From assembly GCA_011800805.1 (NCBI GenBank), contig MPNW01000168.1, positions 246,447 through 310,446 on the forward strand: a stretch of 64,000 nt of DNA, written 5' to 3'. The notes under the pieces are model-generated. The model made no database searches and had not been told where the DNA came from. It worked only from the letters and a program-made list of their open reading frames with translations. The DNA comes from Hirudo medicinalis (lineage: Eukaryota > Annelida > Clitellata > Hirudinida > Hirudinidae). Each line of letters starts with the position of its first letter. The stretch's first letter is position 1. A program made the translations under genes and the position numbers. This document shows positions 37,299-50,780 of the stretch, in pieces.

Positions 37299-38976
37299 TC
37301 AACGGCGCGACTGGAGTCTTTCCGCCTGCCTCTGCAATTCTATCTTCTCCTGTTCTTCCTTCTGAAGTTTGTAGGTCAAAGTTCAGGTTTGAACAATTAC
37401 AGCAAGTCATAAAAATATTCACCGAAAGATGCCAACGTAAAGTGAGAGCCCTTCTTCCATCCCTCATTGGTTGAGAATACCTCAACTGCTCCATTCTTCG
37501 CGCGCCTGTTGTTATCGTCTGCTCCACGATCAGAATTATTTTCGCCCACTTTGAAGTTAATTCAGATTTATTAATAAATTGCTTTTTATTCTCTAAAATA
37601 TTTAATTCAAATTGGATTCATTTCCTTGAAGGAGACTTCAATTTTCAAATATTTGCTGGGCCTTAGTTGTTGAATTTCTTCTTTTAATTAATTTATTCAT
37701 CAAAGCATTTAATAATTAAATATGATTAACACCAACATTAACGAAAAATAAATAAAACAAAAAATAAAAATAGAACATAGTTAACGTTTACAAGACTTGA
37801 AAGGCAAGGATGGAAATGAGAATGCATAAAATGATTTAAGTCAGGTAACATTTGGAAAATATTTGGGAACGTCATGATGTCATTTGCTCGTCTTTGAAAC
37901 TTTATTTAAACAAAATTTAGACACGTATTTTGAGCAAACATTCTCTATTTTGCTTTTTATAATGACCAACCATTTCAAGGGAGACATACCTGTCGAAGCC
38001 ACTCCCTCTGTGATTGGTTGACGCAGTCGTAGGTGTGTCCCATCATGGCGATCAACATATTGACCAACAACAGAGCCACCAGCACCATATAAACAACGAA
38101 TATGGCCTGCAATTACCAATGTTTTTGTAACTGTAATTGTTGTTATTATTGGCATTATTAACGCTTTTATTATTTATGACGTCATCTGGTGTCCAACGAA
38201 GGCAGTCTTTTCCAAGTTAATTGCGACCAATTGCTTCAAGATCAATCGTCTGCAACCTGAAGACCGTCAGAATTGATAATCTTTCTAAGAATAATATTCA
38301 CCTGTACGGTGTAGATGTGACCGTGAGCTTCCTGCAATGTCAACGAGCCCTTATCTTATTAATATTAATATTAATTACTATTAATATTCATTAAATAACC
38401 ACCCTGGCATTGTCCTTCATCATGGTTAGGGTGACATTGGTCTCAAGTTTGGAGTAGATGTCAGCAAAAGCTCCAATGGACATGCGAAACATGGCCATAA
38501 TTGATTCTATGGCGTCTTCAAACATCTCGTTCTTGTATCCTCTGAACATGGTGAACATGGCTGTGGAATGATGGTTGCCTTACGTCATTAATTACCAATA
38601 AATTTACAAGTAAATTTGTATATTGAGTTACTGCCTATCACTATTAAAGAGTTACTGCAGTATGTTAATTATCACATAAACATTGTAATACAATATTGTT
38701 TTTTAGAAAAGGCTTCTTCAATGAAGTTAATGATGATGGTGATCAATGTGACATTTCATGACATTTGAAATACTTACTACCATTACTAGATGTCAAATGA
38801 CTCTCACCTTGAGAGAAGCCAATGAGGAAGATGAGATAGATGGAGAAGAAGCGGAGGAGATCAGTGACAACCATTTGGTAGATCATCACTACAAACTCTC
38901 CAACTGTTTTGAAGCCCCTGTTCCATTCAAATATTTTTCAACAATTGACTAAATAATTCATTCATTTTCATCACAC

Positions 38977-39040
<64 letters not shown>

Positions 39041-39046
39041 GTAGTA

Positions 39047-39082
<36 letters not shown>

Positions 39083-41325
39083 GTAGTAATAGTAATAATA
39101 ATAATAATAATAGTAATAATAATAATAATAATAATAGTAATAGTAATAATAATAATAATAATAATATATATTTAAATAACTTTATTTATAAATTTACATA
39201 ATTTATATTATATATTATTATAAAAATTATTATAAAATATTTGTATTAATATAAAATATATAATGTTTATATTGTCATATTATCACATAATAATTTTAAT
39301 AATAATTTTTTTTAAATGATTATTGTTTTTGTAAGTTATTACAGATAATAATTATTATTTAATTATTATTTTTATTATTATTCAATTATTATTTTGAAAG
39401 TTAGAAAAACACTGAGACCTGCAGAAGAAAAGGAAGTAAGGTCCTGCAAAAAGAAGAACCAGTACAGCAAGTACATCGGCCCATTTGTACTTGCACATTC
39501 CAGTACAGGGAACCATAATTATGACTAATATGTTCGATGTGAGGAACATGGTTTTTGAAGGAGAAACCATCTGATCAAATTTTCATTATTATTATGATTG
39601 CTACTATTATTAATAATAATAATTACTATTAATATTATTATTATACTATTACTATTCTTATTATTATTATTATTATTATGTATGATTATATATTAGTATT
39701 ATACATGATAAAAATATTCCTAACATCAAAGTTATGTAATTCATCAATTAAGTACTGCCATTAACCAATGTCAAAATGAAAGTGTTCTCTCCTGTGAAAT
39801 ATTCATGTTTATTACCATGGTTCTGAAGTAGTTCTTGTAGCCCTGATGGTGGAGTTCTTTGATGGAGAGAACGATGTAAATGATTGAACCGACGAGAGTC
39901 AACAACTCAAGAATTATCCTGGCCTGAAATAAGACATTTACAAAGGTGCACTGTAATAATTACTTTGGAATGTAATAATTACACGGACTTCAAAACATCG
40001 CAGTGGTGAAAATAGTCTTTAATGCTTTATCGTTTATACATCGTGTGTAGCACTTTTACTCTCGGGTTACAAGATTGATGAGTTTAGTATCCTTTGAAAT
40101 CCCACCTGATTTGCAGGTGAATCGAAGTGGAGTTGGTAGCAGGGATCGATGAAGATGGCTTCTCTAGTCAACAAAGTGATATTGGAGGTGGGCATCGAAC
40201 ACGAGGGTTTAACAGTGGCAGGTCTGAGAACAAAGGCAACTGAGGCGATTGCATAATAGACCAGGAAGAAAATGAAGCGCCTAAAAAATCTAGAAACAAA
40301 GTTAAAATACAATAAAGTGACAAAAACAAGTAAAGCATTAAAACTAATCAAATGACGACAAAAGCAGCGTTAAAATTGATTTTCCACCTGAACCTGGCAA
40401 AAGTTTCCCACTTTTCGTGTAGTAACTGCGCAACCGTTCCATCAATCATTTCGAGATGTTCGGGTTTTTCCTGACACACGAAACGTTTCACTTTCATGAA
40501 TAATTTAAAACAAAAAGAAAATATTTTTAAGTTTAAAAATTTCTTAACCATGAAATTATTATATTTCCCCGAAATATAAAAAATTATTTCATATTTTATT
40601 CGTAATTATGTGCAATGTCATGGAACACCTCCATAACCACATCCAGGTGCAAATCCTGAAATAATACGCCAATTAAATACGCCCGCATGCAAATCAATCG
40701 CAAAATTATGCTCAAAATTCTCTTTCAAGTTCGCAAATAATTCTGAAATAAAACAAATCGATCATTTGCTTAATCAACTTTGATCAAAATGTAAGAAGGT
40801 TTATCTTTTCTGAAAATGATTCTGCTTGATGACTTGTGAATGTGCGATCGAAAGCAATTGAAACAATGATTGATACCCGTAAGTTGATGTGTTTAATTGG
40901 TTGAAACAATGATTAATACCCGTAAGTTGATATGTTTAATTGGTTGAAACATTGATTGATACCCGTAAGTTGATATGTTTAATTGGTTGAAACATTGATT
41001 GATACCCGTAAGTTGATGTGTTTAATTGGTTGAAACATTGATTGATACCCGTAAGTTGATATGTTTAATTGGTTGAAACATTGATTGATACCCCGTAGAC
41101 GATGAGGCAAAGAACGGAATCGTTGTTGATGCCTCCTGATTCCGAAATACTGTCCATGTGTTCGAGAGGATACCCTGCACATGCCACATCGCCGTAAATC
41201 CAGTACATTTCCCTGTCCACTTTCACTATGTGGTCGTAGATCTGATGAAATTCAAAATGTATTATTAATTATTAATAATTTATACTTCTTTAATTATGTT
41301 ATTATTCTTATTATTATTGTAACGT

Positions 41326-41360
<35 letters not shown>

Positions 41361-44300
41361 ATTATGTTATTATTGAGCTGTCAGATTTATTTCCCCTGAA
41401 AACATTCAGAAAATTTCAAATTTTTATTACGTTATTATTGATTCAATCAAAATAATCATCAGATGATTTACTTCTTTGTGACCGAGTTTTGCAGCGAGTG
41501 TTAAAGGAGTCAAGTTCTGCTTGTTTTTCAAATTCATCTTTGCCCCGAGCGATATCAGAAGGTCAAACAAATCCTGCAAAATGATTTTTAATAATTTATG
41601 TCACATTTTTAAACATGTTTGAAATAACAAAAATAAAAATTAAAAAAATTAAAATGAAATCTCACCTCAGGATTTCCGTAACTCTGGAAATAATGTGAGT
41701 TTTAGTTACAACAATTGTATGCGAGAGAGCTCCAATGTTTTGTTGCATCTCAAAATAATTGCATAAACGTAATAACGACATTATTAAATGTCTACTTTAT
41801 AAGCATATTTTATTATATTATATTAGTTTATAAAATTATATTTTAAGCAAATAACAATAATAATGGTAATAATTAATATTATAATATTATTGGTATTAAT
41901 ATTAATAAGTATAATAATAATAATTACTATTGTTATATATATATTTAGCAATAAGATGTTAGTGTTGTTGTATATTCGTGAAGCTAGAAACTCACTCTTG
42001 CAACTTCACATCTCTGCTTCATCTGATGACAAATGAAATGGAACTAAATCTAATTTGATGTCATCAGGAAATAACATTTACAATGGTGATTGAATGAACC
42101 TTGTAGTAATGAATGACTATCATATGCAGGGCAGTGTTTCCCAGAGAATCCTGAAGATTGGCGTCAGCACCTCTTGCGATGAGCAGACGTATGCATTCTT
42201 CCTGACCCATACATGTGGCAAATCCGAGCGGGAACTCACCCCAGTACGTGTAGCTTCAAACAACAAAATATAAAAACATCCATCGAACAACTGCAACTAT
42301 GCATTTCATTGTTTAAAGCGAATATTTACCTGTCGTAATTGGTGTCCTTGGCAAGTTCAAACCACTCGTGTTGGAAGGTACTTGTGCGAGATGCCTTCAA
42401 GTCTTCAGGTATGTAAAAGTTTCCACAGCACCTTTGATGGTAATCAGCCCCTCTGTCCAACAAAAATTTCACCATGGCGGGATCTTCGTTTACGATGGAC
42501 ATGTGCAAAACACTCTCTCCTGATTGGTCGACATGTGCAGGTGTTTATAATTTATTCATTTTAAGAAAAAATAAATGTCAGTCGTTTTGGAGGTAAGGTG
42601 TTCAGAAGGAAATATTTGCGTATTATTTCTTGTATTATTACACAGATATTTTTAATAATTTATAATTTAATTTATTTGAAAACGATATCATTATATCAAT
42701 ATTTTATTTCAAAGTTTAATTTGGAAATCTCAGTGTGTTTTACAAAAAGTAATTTAAAGTTTTGGATTAATTATATTCTTTTATTAAAAAAGGAGAATTT
42801 ATAAAATTCGTTTTGACGAAAGGTAAATAATTTAGTATTATTTTGTATCATTAGATTTCTTACAAATGTGAATTTGAGAATCTATTGCATGTGTTTTTTT
42901 TATAAATTCTATAAATTTAAATTCTCGAAAAAAGAATTTATTAATTTTTAATATATAATTTCCTTTTGGCAAAAAGAATATAAAATCAGATCGTGAGTAA
43001 GAAGATAATATTCACTGATTTAAACGAACGTGGATCACCAAATGAATCAAATTTATCAAGCATTATGCAATTAATTTGCAATCAATTTTGGTTTTTGCAA
43101 AAGTTTTCTTGCTTCTGGTATTTGTTCTCTTTGCTTCAAGAATATAAATACTAGAAATATTAAAACATTCAAATAAATTATTAAAAAATTAAAACAATGT
43201 TAAAATTATTAAAAATAAGGTTGTTTTAAATTCAACATTAATTTATTACTTTTATTAAAATATAAATTTTTGAAGAATTAAAGTGCTTCCAGCTTAGCAG
43301 AATTTTTTTATCCTTCGACGTGGAAGTTCTAACTTCCTAATTATTCCGGTGCAAGTTCGGGTCATTAGGAGTTTCAGTAATTGAGTTAAATTTAAGCCTC
43401 TTTAAGTTGTATGCTTAATGGCGTCAGTTCGAACCCATTTAAAGAGGCGAAAAACAATCACAGCCCTGCATTGACTTCAAACAAATGCGTTGTTATAGTT
43501 TAAAAAATGAAAAGCAATTGCGTATTGTACTCACAGAGGATACATTTCACGAGTTATTTAAGGTACTCCTTATTTATAGACAGATCAATCCATTTTCCAT
43601 GTGAAAATCCTTAAGAGCGTGTTTAGGAATCCATGCTTATGTTTGCATTTCATGTTTTAAGGGCCTCTCAGATGTTGCAAAGGTCGGCAATGTGAGATTG
43701 CAATCCTCAAAAACAGTATAAAATAATGTGCACTTCCCTCGGTTAAAACCTAAATATGGTTTATTTCTGGTAATTAAATATGTAATTAAATTGGTTCACT
43801 GCACCTAAAAATTACATTCGACAATGACACTAAGAACACCAACTTTTGTGAATCAACCTCATTTTCTTCCTTTCGAAGCACTTAAATTACAAAAACTTTT
43901 CAAGCGAAAAACATTTAACCTTTTGTCAACTTGCATTTGGGGCATAATATTTGACGTTATCTCCCACGCCGCTTTCAAACGAATTATTATAAAAGAAATT
44001 TAAACAGGTTTACAAACTGATTCTTGGTCAAAACATTCGTGCTCTAATGGATGTAGTAGGATAGGAAAGATTTAGTAAGTCAAACATCAATTTGAACCAA
44101 CCGTAGAACTCGTCGAGGACGTAAATGTCTTTGACGAGTTTTGGGAAAATGTTGAGGAGTCTTTTGGCAAGATCGGCATGGATTGAAGTTCCCTTCAAAA
44201 AGCAGACGTGCAGTGGAGTCTCTCCAAGGCTTCCTCTTTTGTCCAACCTCCAACAAACCTCCTTGTACTGACGCCCTGTTAAAACATTTGGCTATCATTT

Positions 44301-44881
44301 CATTTAATTTCATTTCGCTCTTTCTTTCTACGGTGCGGTATATTTGTAAAAGTTCACTTTTTAAAAATAGCTTGCAATAAGAGAACTGAATGCAATAAGT
44401 TTCAGATAAAACCGTTCAAAGAACTGACAAACGAAATATTATTACATATCACCAACAAAAATTAGATTCTGATTTTAAATTACCTCTTCTCGACATTTCT
44501 TCGGTCATGGATTCCAAGTTGAAGACATTGGTCATCATTTTCTTATCGAATTCACTTTTCTTCCACCCTTCTCGCAATTGGACGATTTCTGAGATGTGGA
44601 CGAGCTCTCCTTCTCCGCCGTTGTACAGGTAGGGCAGGAAGCAAGTTTTGATCCTGTCATCAACCTCTTTGTAGTCCTTCGTCTTGGAAGCCTTAAGCAG
44701 AAGAAACTCACTTGTCAATGACGATGACCCGGTTTAAGTTGTCAAATACCTTTTTCATGAGTTCAATAAGTTCCCCTCCACCATTAACATCGGTGTATTG
44801 ATATATGGGAGTCTGCCCAGCACCTCCTGCAGCCTGTTGCTTGACAGCGTCAGAGACTTGACTACCTAACTTGTTCCCCAT
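37299..44881 (-). CDS. nan: TRPV cation channel, Nanchung/OCR-2 subtype
   Basis: Six-pass Ca2+-permeable channel subunit; Nanchung and OCR-type subunits work in sensory cilia with Inactive/OSM-9-type partners. Nineteen exons run downward: 44750-44881, 44484-44691, 44102-44275, 42330-42519, 42100-42253, 41996-42022, 41666-41683, 41472-41573, 41092-41241, 40388-40470, 40106-40289, 39816-39923, 39419-39570, 38808-38917, 38403-38560, 38302-38331, 37990-38106, 37423-37548, 37299-37361. All are GT-AG and in phase, 761 codons. Marks are an MGN start, GGGEL, ankyrin repeats (about 110-335; [38 protein letters not shown]), TM1 at about 413-435, TM5 with [18 protein letters not shown], pore [11 protein letters not shown]6 with [12 protein letters not shown], a TRP-box-like WAKIILIVE and a short charged C-terminus. 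Exons of 18, 27 and 30 nt are notable. No partner TRPV gene is in the window. Confidence 0.94.
38977..39168. repeat. (AAT)n/(AGT) trinucleotide microsatellite in a TRPV intron
   Basis: About 190 bases of AAT with scattered AGT, between the exons at 38808-38917 and 39419-39570. Confidence 0.95.
40872..41090. repeat. 43-bp minisatellite abutting a TRPV splice donor
   Basis: Five copies of a 43-bp unit (plus-strand landmarks ATACCCGTAAGTTGAT and TTTAATTGGTTGAAAC), with the TACCC landmark recurring exactly every 43 bases from 40874 to 41089. On the coding (minus) strand each unit repeats ACGGGTATCAATCAATG, which is nearly the exon-9 end and donor ACGGG|GTATCAATC at 41092. The array directly follows that donor in the intron. 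Confidence 0.95.
41666..41683 (-). other. 18-nt microexon of the TRPV gene
   Basis: It encodes Ser-Tyr-Gly-Asn-Pro-Glu between a CCAG acceptor and a GTGAGA donor, phase 0 on both sides. It sits in the ankyrin region between the 27-nt exon at 41996-42022 and the 102-nt exon at 41472-41573. Both small exons can be skipped without shifting the frame. Confidence 0.8.
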
Positions 44882-45359
44882 GCCAATGCGAAGTCAACAA
44901 TAAAATTTTGAAACAAATCTCACGGTCGGGAGGATATTTGATGCCAACCTAAAATGGCGACTGCCACAGCAGCATACGTACTTTTATACTCCAGGAAAGT
45001 ATAAAAATTATCAATTCCAAGCACACGAGGACGCACGAATCGATACCTCCGTTGGTTTAGCTATCATTTGTTTCCATGACGACACTCGCGCTAGTACTTC
45101 CGTCAATGGCACTCGACAAAATGACGTCATTTTTAAGTTGGAGACTCTGTTATGACATTTATTGAAATAATAATTCAATCAGGACCATCGGTTGGCGCTT
45201 TGGACAACTAAAGTCACAATCAATAATTGCAAAAGAAAAGTTTTCTCTGAAGTCTCTAAAATTGATTTCAGTTCAACGTGGATTGCTTGAATAAACGGTG
45301 AAGATCGGACAAATACCGACTCCGAATTTCCGGGCTGAAGTTAAAAGTGGATTGAAATT
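44882..45359. other. intergenic spacer upstream of the TRPV start
   Basis: The roughly 480 bases between the TRPV ATG and the stop codon of the next minus-strand gene must hold the TRPV promoter and the coiled-coil gene's 3' UTR. No specific motif is convincing. Confidence 0.5.
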
Positions 45360-48300
45360 TTACGTCCGTGTTTCAAGCTTGTTGTGAAGTTGGGGGGATT
45401 TTTGCAGCTGATTGGTGTGCTTGACTTGTTTATTCAAATGTTGATGTGCCTGTTGCTGGTGATGATGATGGTGATGATGTTGCTGGGGAGGAGTTAGCTG
45501 TTGATTATTATTATCGTGTTGGTGACCAAGTTTCGAAGGAGCCTGCCTCTTTTGGTGAGGCGAAACATCACACCTGCTTCGAATTTCCTGTTTCGAATGT
45601 TTGTGATTTTGACCTTCGTTATTTTGGCCGGTCACATCCGGCCTCGTGGTTTTGTTGGTCGAGTTGTCCAAAGAGTTGTCCGCGGATTTTTCCGAATCCC
45701 TGCGGGTCCTTGATCTGCTTCGAGTCTCAACTCCGTGTGCGTCCGGTGGATCAGGTTTGGTCTTGGTGAAATTCAGCAGGTCTGTGTGCATCCTTAGGAC
45801 TTGCTGAAGGTTCGTGCTGTGACTCATTATTATGCGTCCGTTCAGAAAGACTTTTTGGTCGGTGGGTTTACATGTTTGATAAGCAACAAGTGAAGGCTGT
45901 TGGTGATGGTCTTGTGGAGAAGTAGTTGCCGAAGAAAGTGCATCGAAAGAACGAGATTGACGGTTATGGATTGGATGATTTCCACCCGACATGTTTCCCT
46001 CTAGACTCAGATGTTTTCCATCCTGAAGTTATTATTCAATTCAAGTGAAACATTATCATCACCGTCACCGTCACCGTCATCGTCATCGTCATAGTCATCG
46101 TCATCATCATCAGCATCATCATCAGCATCATCATCATCATCATCTCACCGCTAACTAAGCTTTAAACTCACCATTACCTGAGATCGTTTATTGAGGCGCT
46201 GGATCATTTCTATATTTAGACGGGCATTCTTCAAAATCATAAACAATCAATTTCAGCGAATATTTGTCAATAATTCACTTAACTCTCAAGATAAGCATCA
46301 AGTTATTCATTTATTTTGCTTTTTTTTTTCGTATAAGATTTCCTATTTGCTACATAAATTTGCATATATTTTAGATTTAATTATCAAAAAAATAGTTTAA
46401 AAAAATAATTTATTAAGTAAACAATAGCCTTTGAGTGAAGATATTTTTTAATTAAAGAAAAATGAGCCCACCTCAGCCCTGAGATGCTTGTTTACAACAC
46501 CGAGTTCGTCTATCGTGTGCTTCAGTTCCGCCTCTCGCAGTTGGTAGAGTGTCATGTCTTCGTCGTACTGAATTAATTGAACAAGTTTGACGAGTTGGAA
46601 ATCTTGAAAAAAGTATCAGCTCTCTAATTACAAATTGGATTTTTTATGGTGACTAAGTCCGCAAAGAATCCAAGTTCATTCATCCATTCATTCGTTCATT
46701 CGTTCGCATGCATTAGCGATTTAAAAATGTAAATATTTCAACGTAAAATTGCTCTTTCTCCGAAATTCGAGTTCTAGATTGTAAAATTTAAGCTGCCATG
46801 AGAACTTACGAATGTTATGTGGTTATTTATAGGTTAACAATTTTAGATTTGGAAATCGAAAACCTGGGCCTCTTGGTCGGAAATGTTGAGTTTGAGGTCA
46901 GAGATGAGGGACTGCATTTCTTTTTCCTTACCACGACATTCCACCAAAACCTCGCGCAATCTGCAAATTTCAGCTTCTAGTCTCTTGATATTGCTATCCC
47001 TCAAGGCAATCTGTAGAGGGGAAAATAATATTATAATATACTTAATTATTATTATTATTATTCAGTTAATTATTTCATCATTATTAATTTCTTTCTTGCT
47101 TTCGGGAGGCTTCAGATCTTTGCCCTTCTTTGTTTCTCGAAAAAGCTATCACACCATGGACTACTTTTTCAGTGATAAGCCATGATTACGATTGGACGAT
47201 TTTCAATCCAGATGTTTGATTGAAATGATGGAACTGTACCGTCTGTGAAAGTTCTTATTAGTGGCCAATTTATCTTCTGATGTAGTGATTAAACGCGAAT
47301 CATCAATCATTTCTTTATTCGGGTCTACAACATTTTCTGCACGTTCGTTCATCTGCTGAGCTTGGGAAATACTTGATTTCTTCGACGGGAACAATTTCAA
47401 TCTCTCAACACCTCGTCAAGTGATGGAAATACAAATGCAACAAATGCAAACATACATTTCTTCAAAATGTGATTGGGCAGAAAATAGTTCCCGAAAAGAA
47501 ATGCTTTTGGGTGAAAAAGTTACTGTGTCGCCTATTGTTATGAACAGATTTATGGCGTTTGCTAAAATATTGTCTAAAAAGAGAATAAAAAAAAATGTCT
47601 GTCTCAAAATGGTGAAATTATGAAGAATTAAAATTGAAATGATTTGCCTCGGGGTTTTTTAATCGAAATTGTTCGAACCTTAGTTTCGGATAGAATCGGA
47701 TTTTTGCGTAATATAGACAAGCGGTGTTAGATACATTTCGATGTTTACCTTCCTATGGAGTTCTTCCATCCTTCCTCTGTAATCTCGGAGGTGAGCTATC
47801 AAATTGTCTTCCCGTTGTCTGGATGCATCTACCTCTTTCTGTGCTCTGGAAAGAATTCTTTGCCTCTCTTCGTCATCTTCGGAGTCTGAAACACTCCTTC
47901 GCATCTGCCGAACATCGGACCTCTAATAAAAATTATCAACAATCGTCTGCTCAATAACTGAAAATAATTTCAATACATTAATATTAATACCGAATGCAAC
48001 AAATTGCTAGAAGATAATAAAAGCTGCGAGGGATGGAGTGGGTGAGGTTCGGGAAAAATGAGTTTGAAATTTATGGCTGAATACGTGGTAAGTCATACGA
48101 ATGAGTGATGAATCACTAAAAACAAAGAACGGATAAAAACTGAGGCATCTATAAAAGGTTCTTCTCTGAAAAATAATTATCTCTTCATATCTAAGTAACC
48201 ATGGTGATATTCAGCCTTCCATCCAAATGGTAGAATGCTCCGTTTGTAAAAAATAAGAATGAGAACTTGTTTAAGTAATTCAATTGTCATTAGCAGAACA

Positions 48301-50450
48301 ATGCACGGATGCTGCCTTTCACTCGAGCTCCATTGCAAGAAGCCAATTAGGTTTCAGTTCAAAGTAAATACAACCACGTTGTAACTTCAAATTGATGCTT
48401 AACATCACAGACTGTTCTGTTGATAACTGGAGTTTTAGAAATATTCTGATGAAATTATGCAAAGTGTATTAAGTTATAATGAATCAATATGGTAAACATT
48501 TGTAATCAACTAAGATTAACGGCTGGTTACAGATCATCATAATCGAGAAGGATTTTAGGATTTCATAATTTGAAAGATAAAATCGTCAAACTTGATTCTC
48601 ATTCGAGAGATTAGGAGTACTGGAATGAAGTTCTTGCAGGCGGCTGTTTGCATCCCTCGTCTCGAGCACCATCGTCCAATCAGCCTGGACGGATTTATCC
48701 TCGCATGTGGTCGACCTTTCATGTCTCTTGGAATTCTTCGGAGAAATTCAAGACTGCGTTAAACTTGAAATCGCTATGATCTTTAAGGATCATGAATGCT
48801 TCTAGACCGAGCTGATTAACGAAATGTATCTCAAATCGCGAACTTAAACATGACACGCTTCCAAAAATGGACCTTGGCTCATTGCATATAAGTTTTAGGC
48901 ATCTCTTGATAATAACAATAACAAGTCCAAGAAAGGAAACCAACTTCGGAGAGTTCGAGGAGATGCGTCATTACCAGTTCAAGAAATTCTGATTTCCCGT
49001 CTCCACTTAACTCTTCGTTACGTTTCTTTGAATCATTCATCGTCAAATCAGTAGTTCGGGATCAGGGAGGTGAAACCAACGGAATTAATCGACGCACGGC
49101 GCTTAAAAGTTGAATGACGGAGCAACTCACTGGGAGCTGTTGGCGCTGTCCAACAACAGATGTGGAAATAAAACCGGTTAATCCGGGAGTTGGTGGGCAT
49201 TAATTCGTGGTGATGTCCACATGGAGCGGTGGTTCGTTGGAGTAAGTCACAACAAGTTTGGGAAACATGGCGCAAGAAACATTGAAAAATTGGTCTCATT
49301 GAAGAAGTTAAATTGGATGATAAATTTAAACAAAACATATCTCCTCGCTTTTTCATCACCACACTATTCATTCGATCCTCACGACATTTGGTGAGAGCCT
49401 CGCTAATATGTTCAATGAAGATTCGGACATTCATCATCGGGAGATCAAGCTGGTGATTTCTCGCGAGAATTGTGCTCAGCGGCAGGCGACGGACGGTTTA
49501 ATTGTTTGTTCAGCTCACTTGGCTTTTAAATAACCACCCAGGAGCGGCTCCGACGCATGTGGAGAATGAAATTTGAAAAAATAAACACGAGAAGCACTCA
49601 CTTTTCCATCTCCGATTATGATGAACTTGAGATCTTTGCTATCTCCTCCATCTTTTAACAAGTATTTCAGGTTTTCTAAGACTGGAATAGTTAAATTTAC
49701 ATAAGTTTCGGAGAAAATTCAATTTAAGAGAACGTATCTTTTTTTCAGAAAAATTCGAAGAATTTCTTAGTTTTCTAAAAAAAGCTTAATGGAGCGATTG
49801 AATTGGTGGTAGGCGAGAGAATAGTTAAGTTAAATAGGATCATCAGTTTACATAAACGAAATTGTTGGCACCAACTACCGAGTTTAGTGCACGTGTTAAC
49901 ATTGCCACGCGAAAATGCTTCCACAAATATCAGAAAAATCGGAACGTCATTGAACTGAAGGCATTTTTGAGGTTTATTCATTATTCAGGAGAAGCACAAC
50001 CCTACGAAAGGACTCTATGAAAGAATGTCATACATACATGTACTAGCCTGCAGATGTTGGAGTGTGTGCTGAGGGTGGAATGCATCTGAGATTTTGTGAA
50101 ACACGTTCGTCATCGGCAGAAGACGTCTCGTCCTGCGAGGCATGCCAATTGCCATTCAAAATGTTCGGGCATTTTCGATCCACCTTTCTGGGTCGGTTGG
50201 ATGATGATTTGTCTGATCCTCTCGTCCATTTGCGCTTTCCGTGGTTTTCGTTTTGCTGATTTTGAAGGTCGTTGATGTCCGATCTGCGGGGAGTTTTACA
50301 GTAGCGGCGGAGAAAGTCCTGCTTCTCCAGCGAAGTCATGTTGTTGAAATCCGAAATATCCATAACCAAATGGTTGTTATTCCTCATGGCGCCAGTTTCG
50401 TGTAATGAATCCCAAACTCTTTTCTCATTGTAGGTCGTGTACCCTCCCAT
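45360..50450 (-). CDS. unrecognised coiled-coil protein with His/Gln-rich C-terminus
   Basis: I do not recognise the family. Seven exons chain in phase: 50048-50450, 49602-49675, 47749-47922, 46864-47010, 46472-46567, 46178-46228, 45360-46022, giving 535 residues. The first intron needs a GC donor (CAG|GCTAGT at 50047); the others are GT-AG and phase 0. The N-terminal ~135 residues are polar and charged. The middle (about 160-315) is heptad-rich: RMEELHRK, IKRLEAEICRLREVL, LREAELKHTIDELGVVNKHL and an LxxENxxL leucine-zipper-like end. The C-terminal 220 residues are Ser/Thr/Asn-rich with a run of seven His and Gln/His-rich flanks. This suggests a cytoskeletal, centrosomal or scaffolding protein, which is inference only. 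The link from exon 1 to exon 2 is the least certain step. Confidence 0.7.
46048..46145. repeat. CAT/CGT trinucleotide tract inside a 155-nt intron
   Basis: An imperfect run of ATC/GTC trinucleotides fills most of the short intron between exons 46178-46228 and 45360-46022 of the coiled-coil gene. It lies near the His-codon tract of the last exon. Confidence 0.85.
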
Positions 50451-50780
50451 AGCAGACGACGAAACTTCTTAGAAATACATTTGTTCGTTACCCTTTCTAA
50501 CGACCGAAGGCGTCCAAAAGCAGAACATGCGCTATTTTGTACTCAACGATGCTTGTTTATGAAGCTTACGTATGAGGTTATAAGCCTAACACAAATAATC
50601 GGTGGGCCACTTTGCAGGAGTCTGAGCCTGCAACTGCTAGGTAGCAGAAGTGAATCCGATCTGGACACCTGCTCTTTGGTCTTCAACTTCATTGAAATTC
50701 CCTTTTTACTGTATAAACCAGCGCCTACGGATTCTGTAAAAACCGAGTGCTATGACCACTTTTGGACGCACACAATTGAT

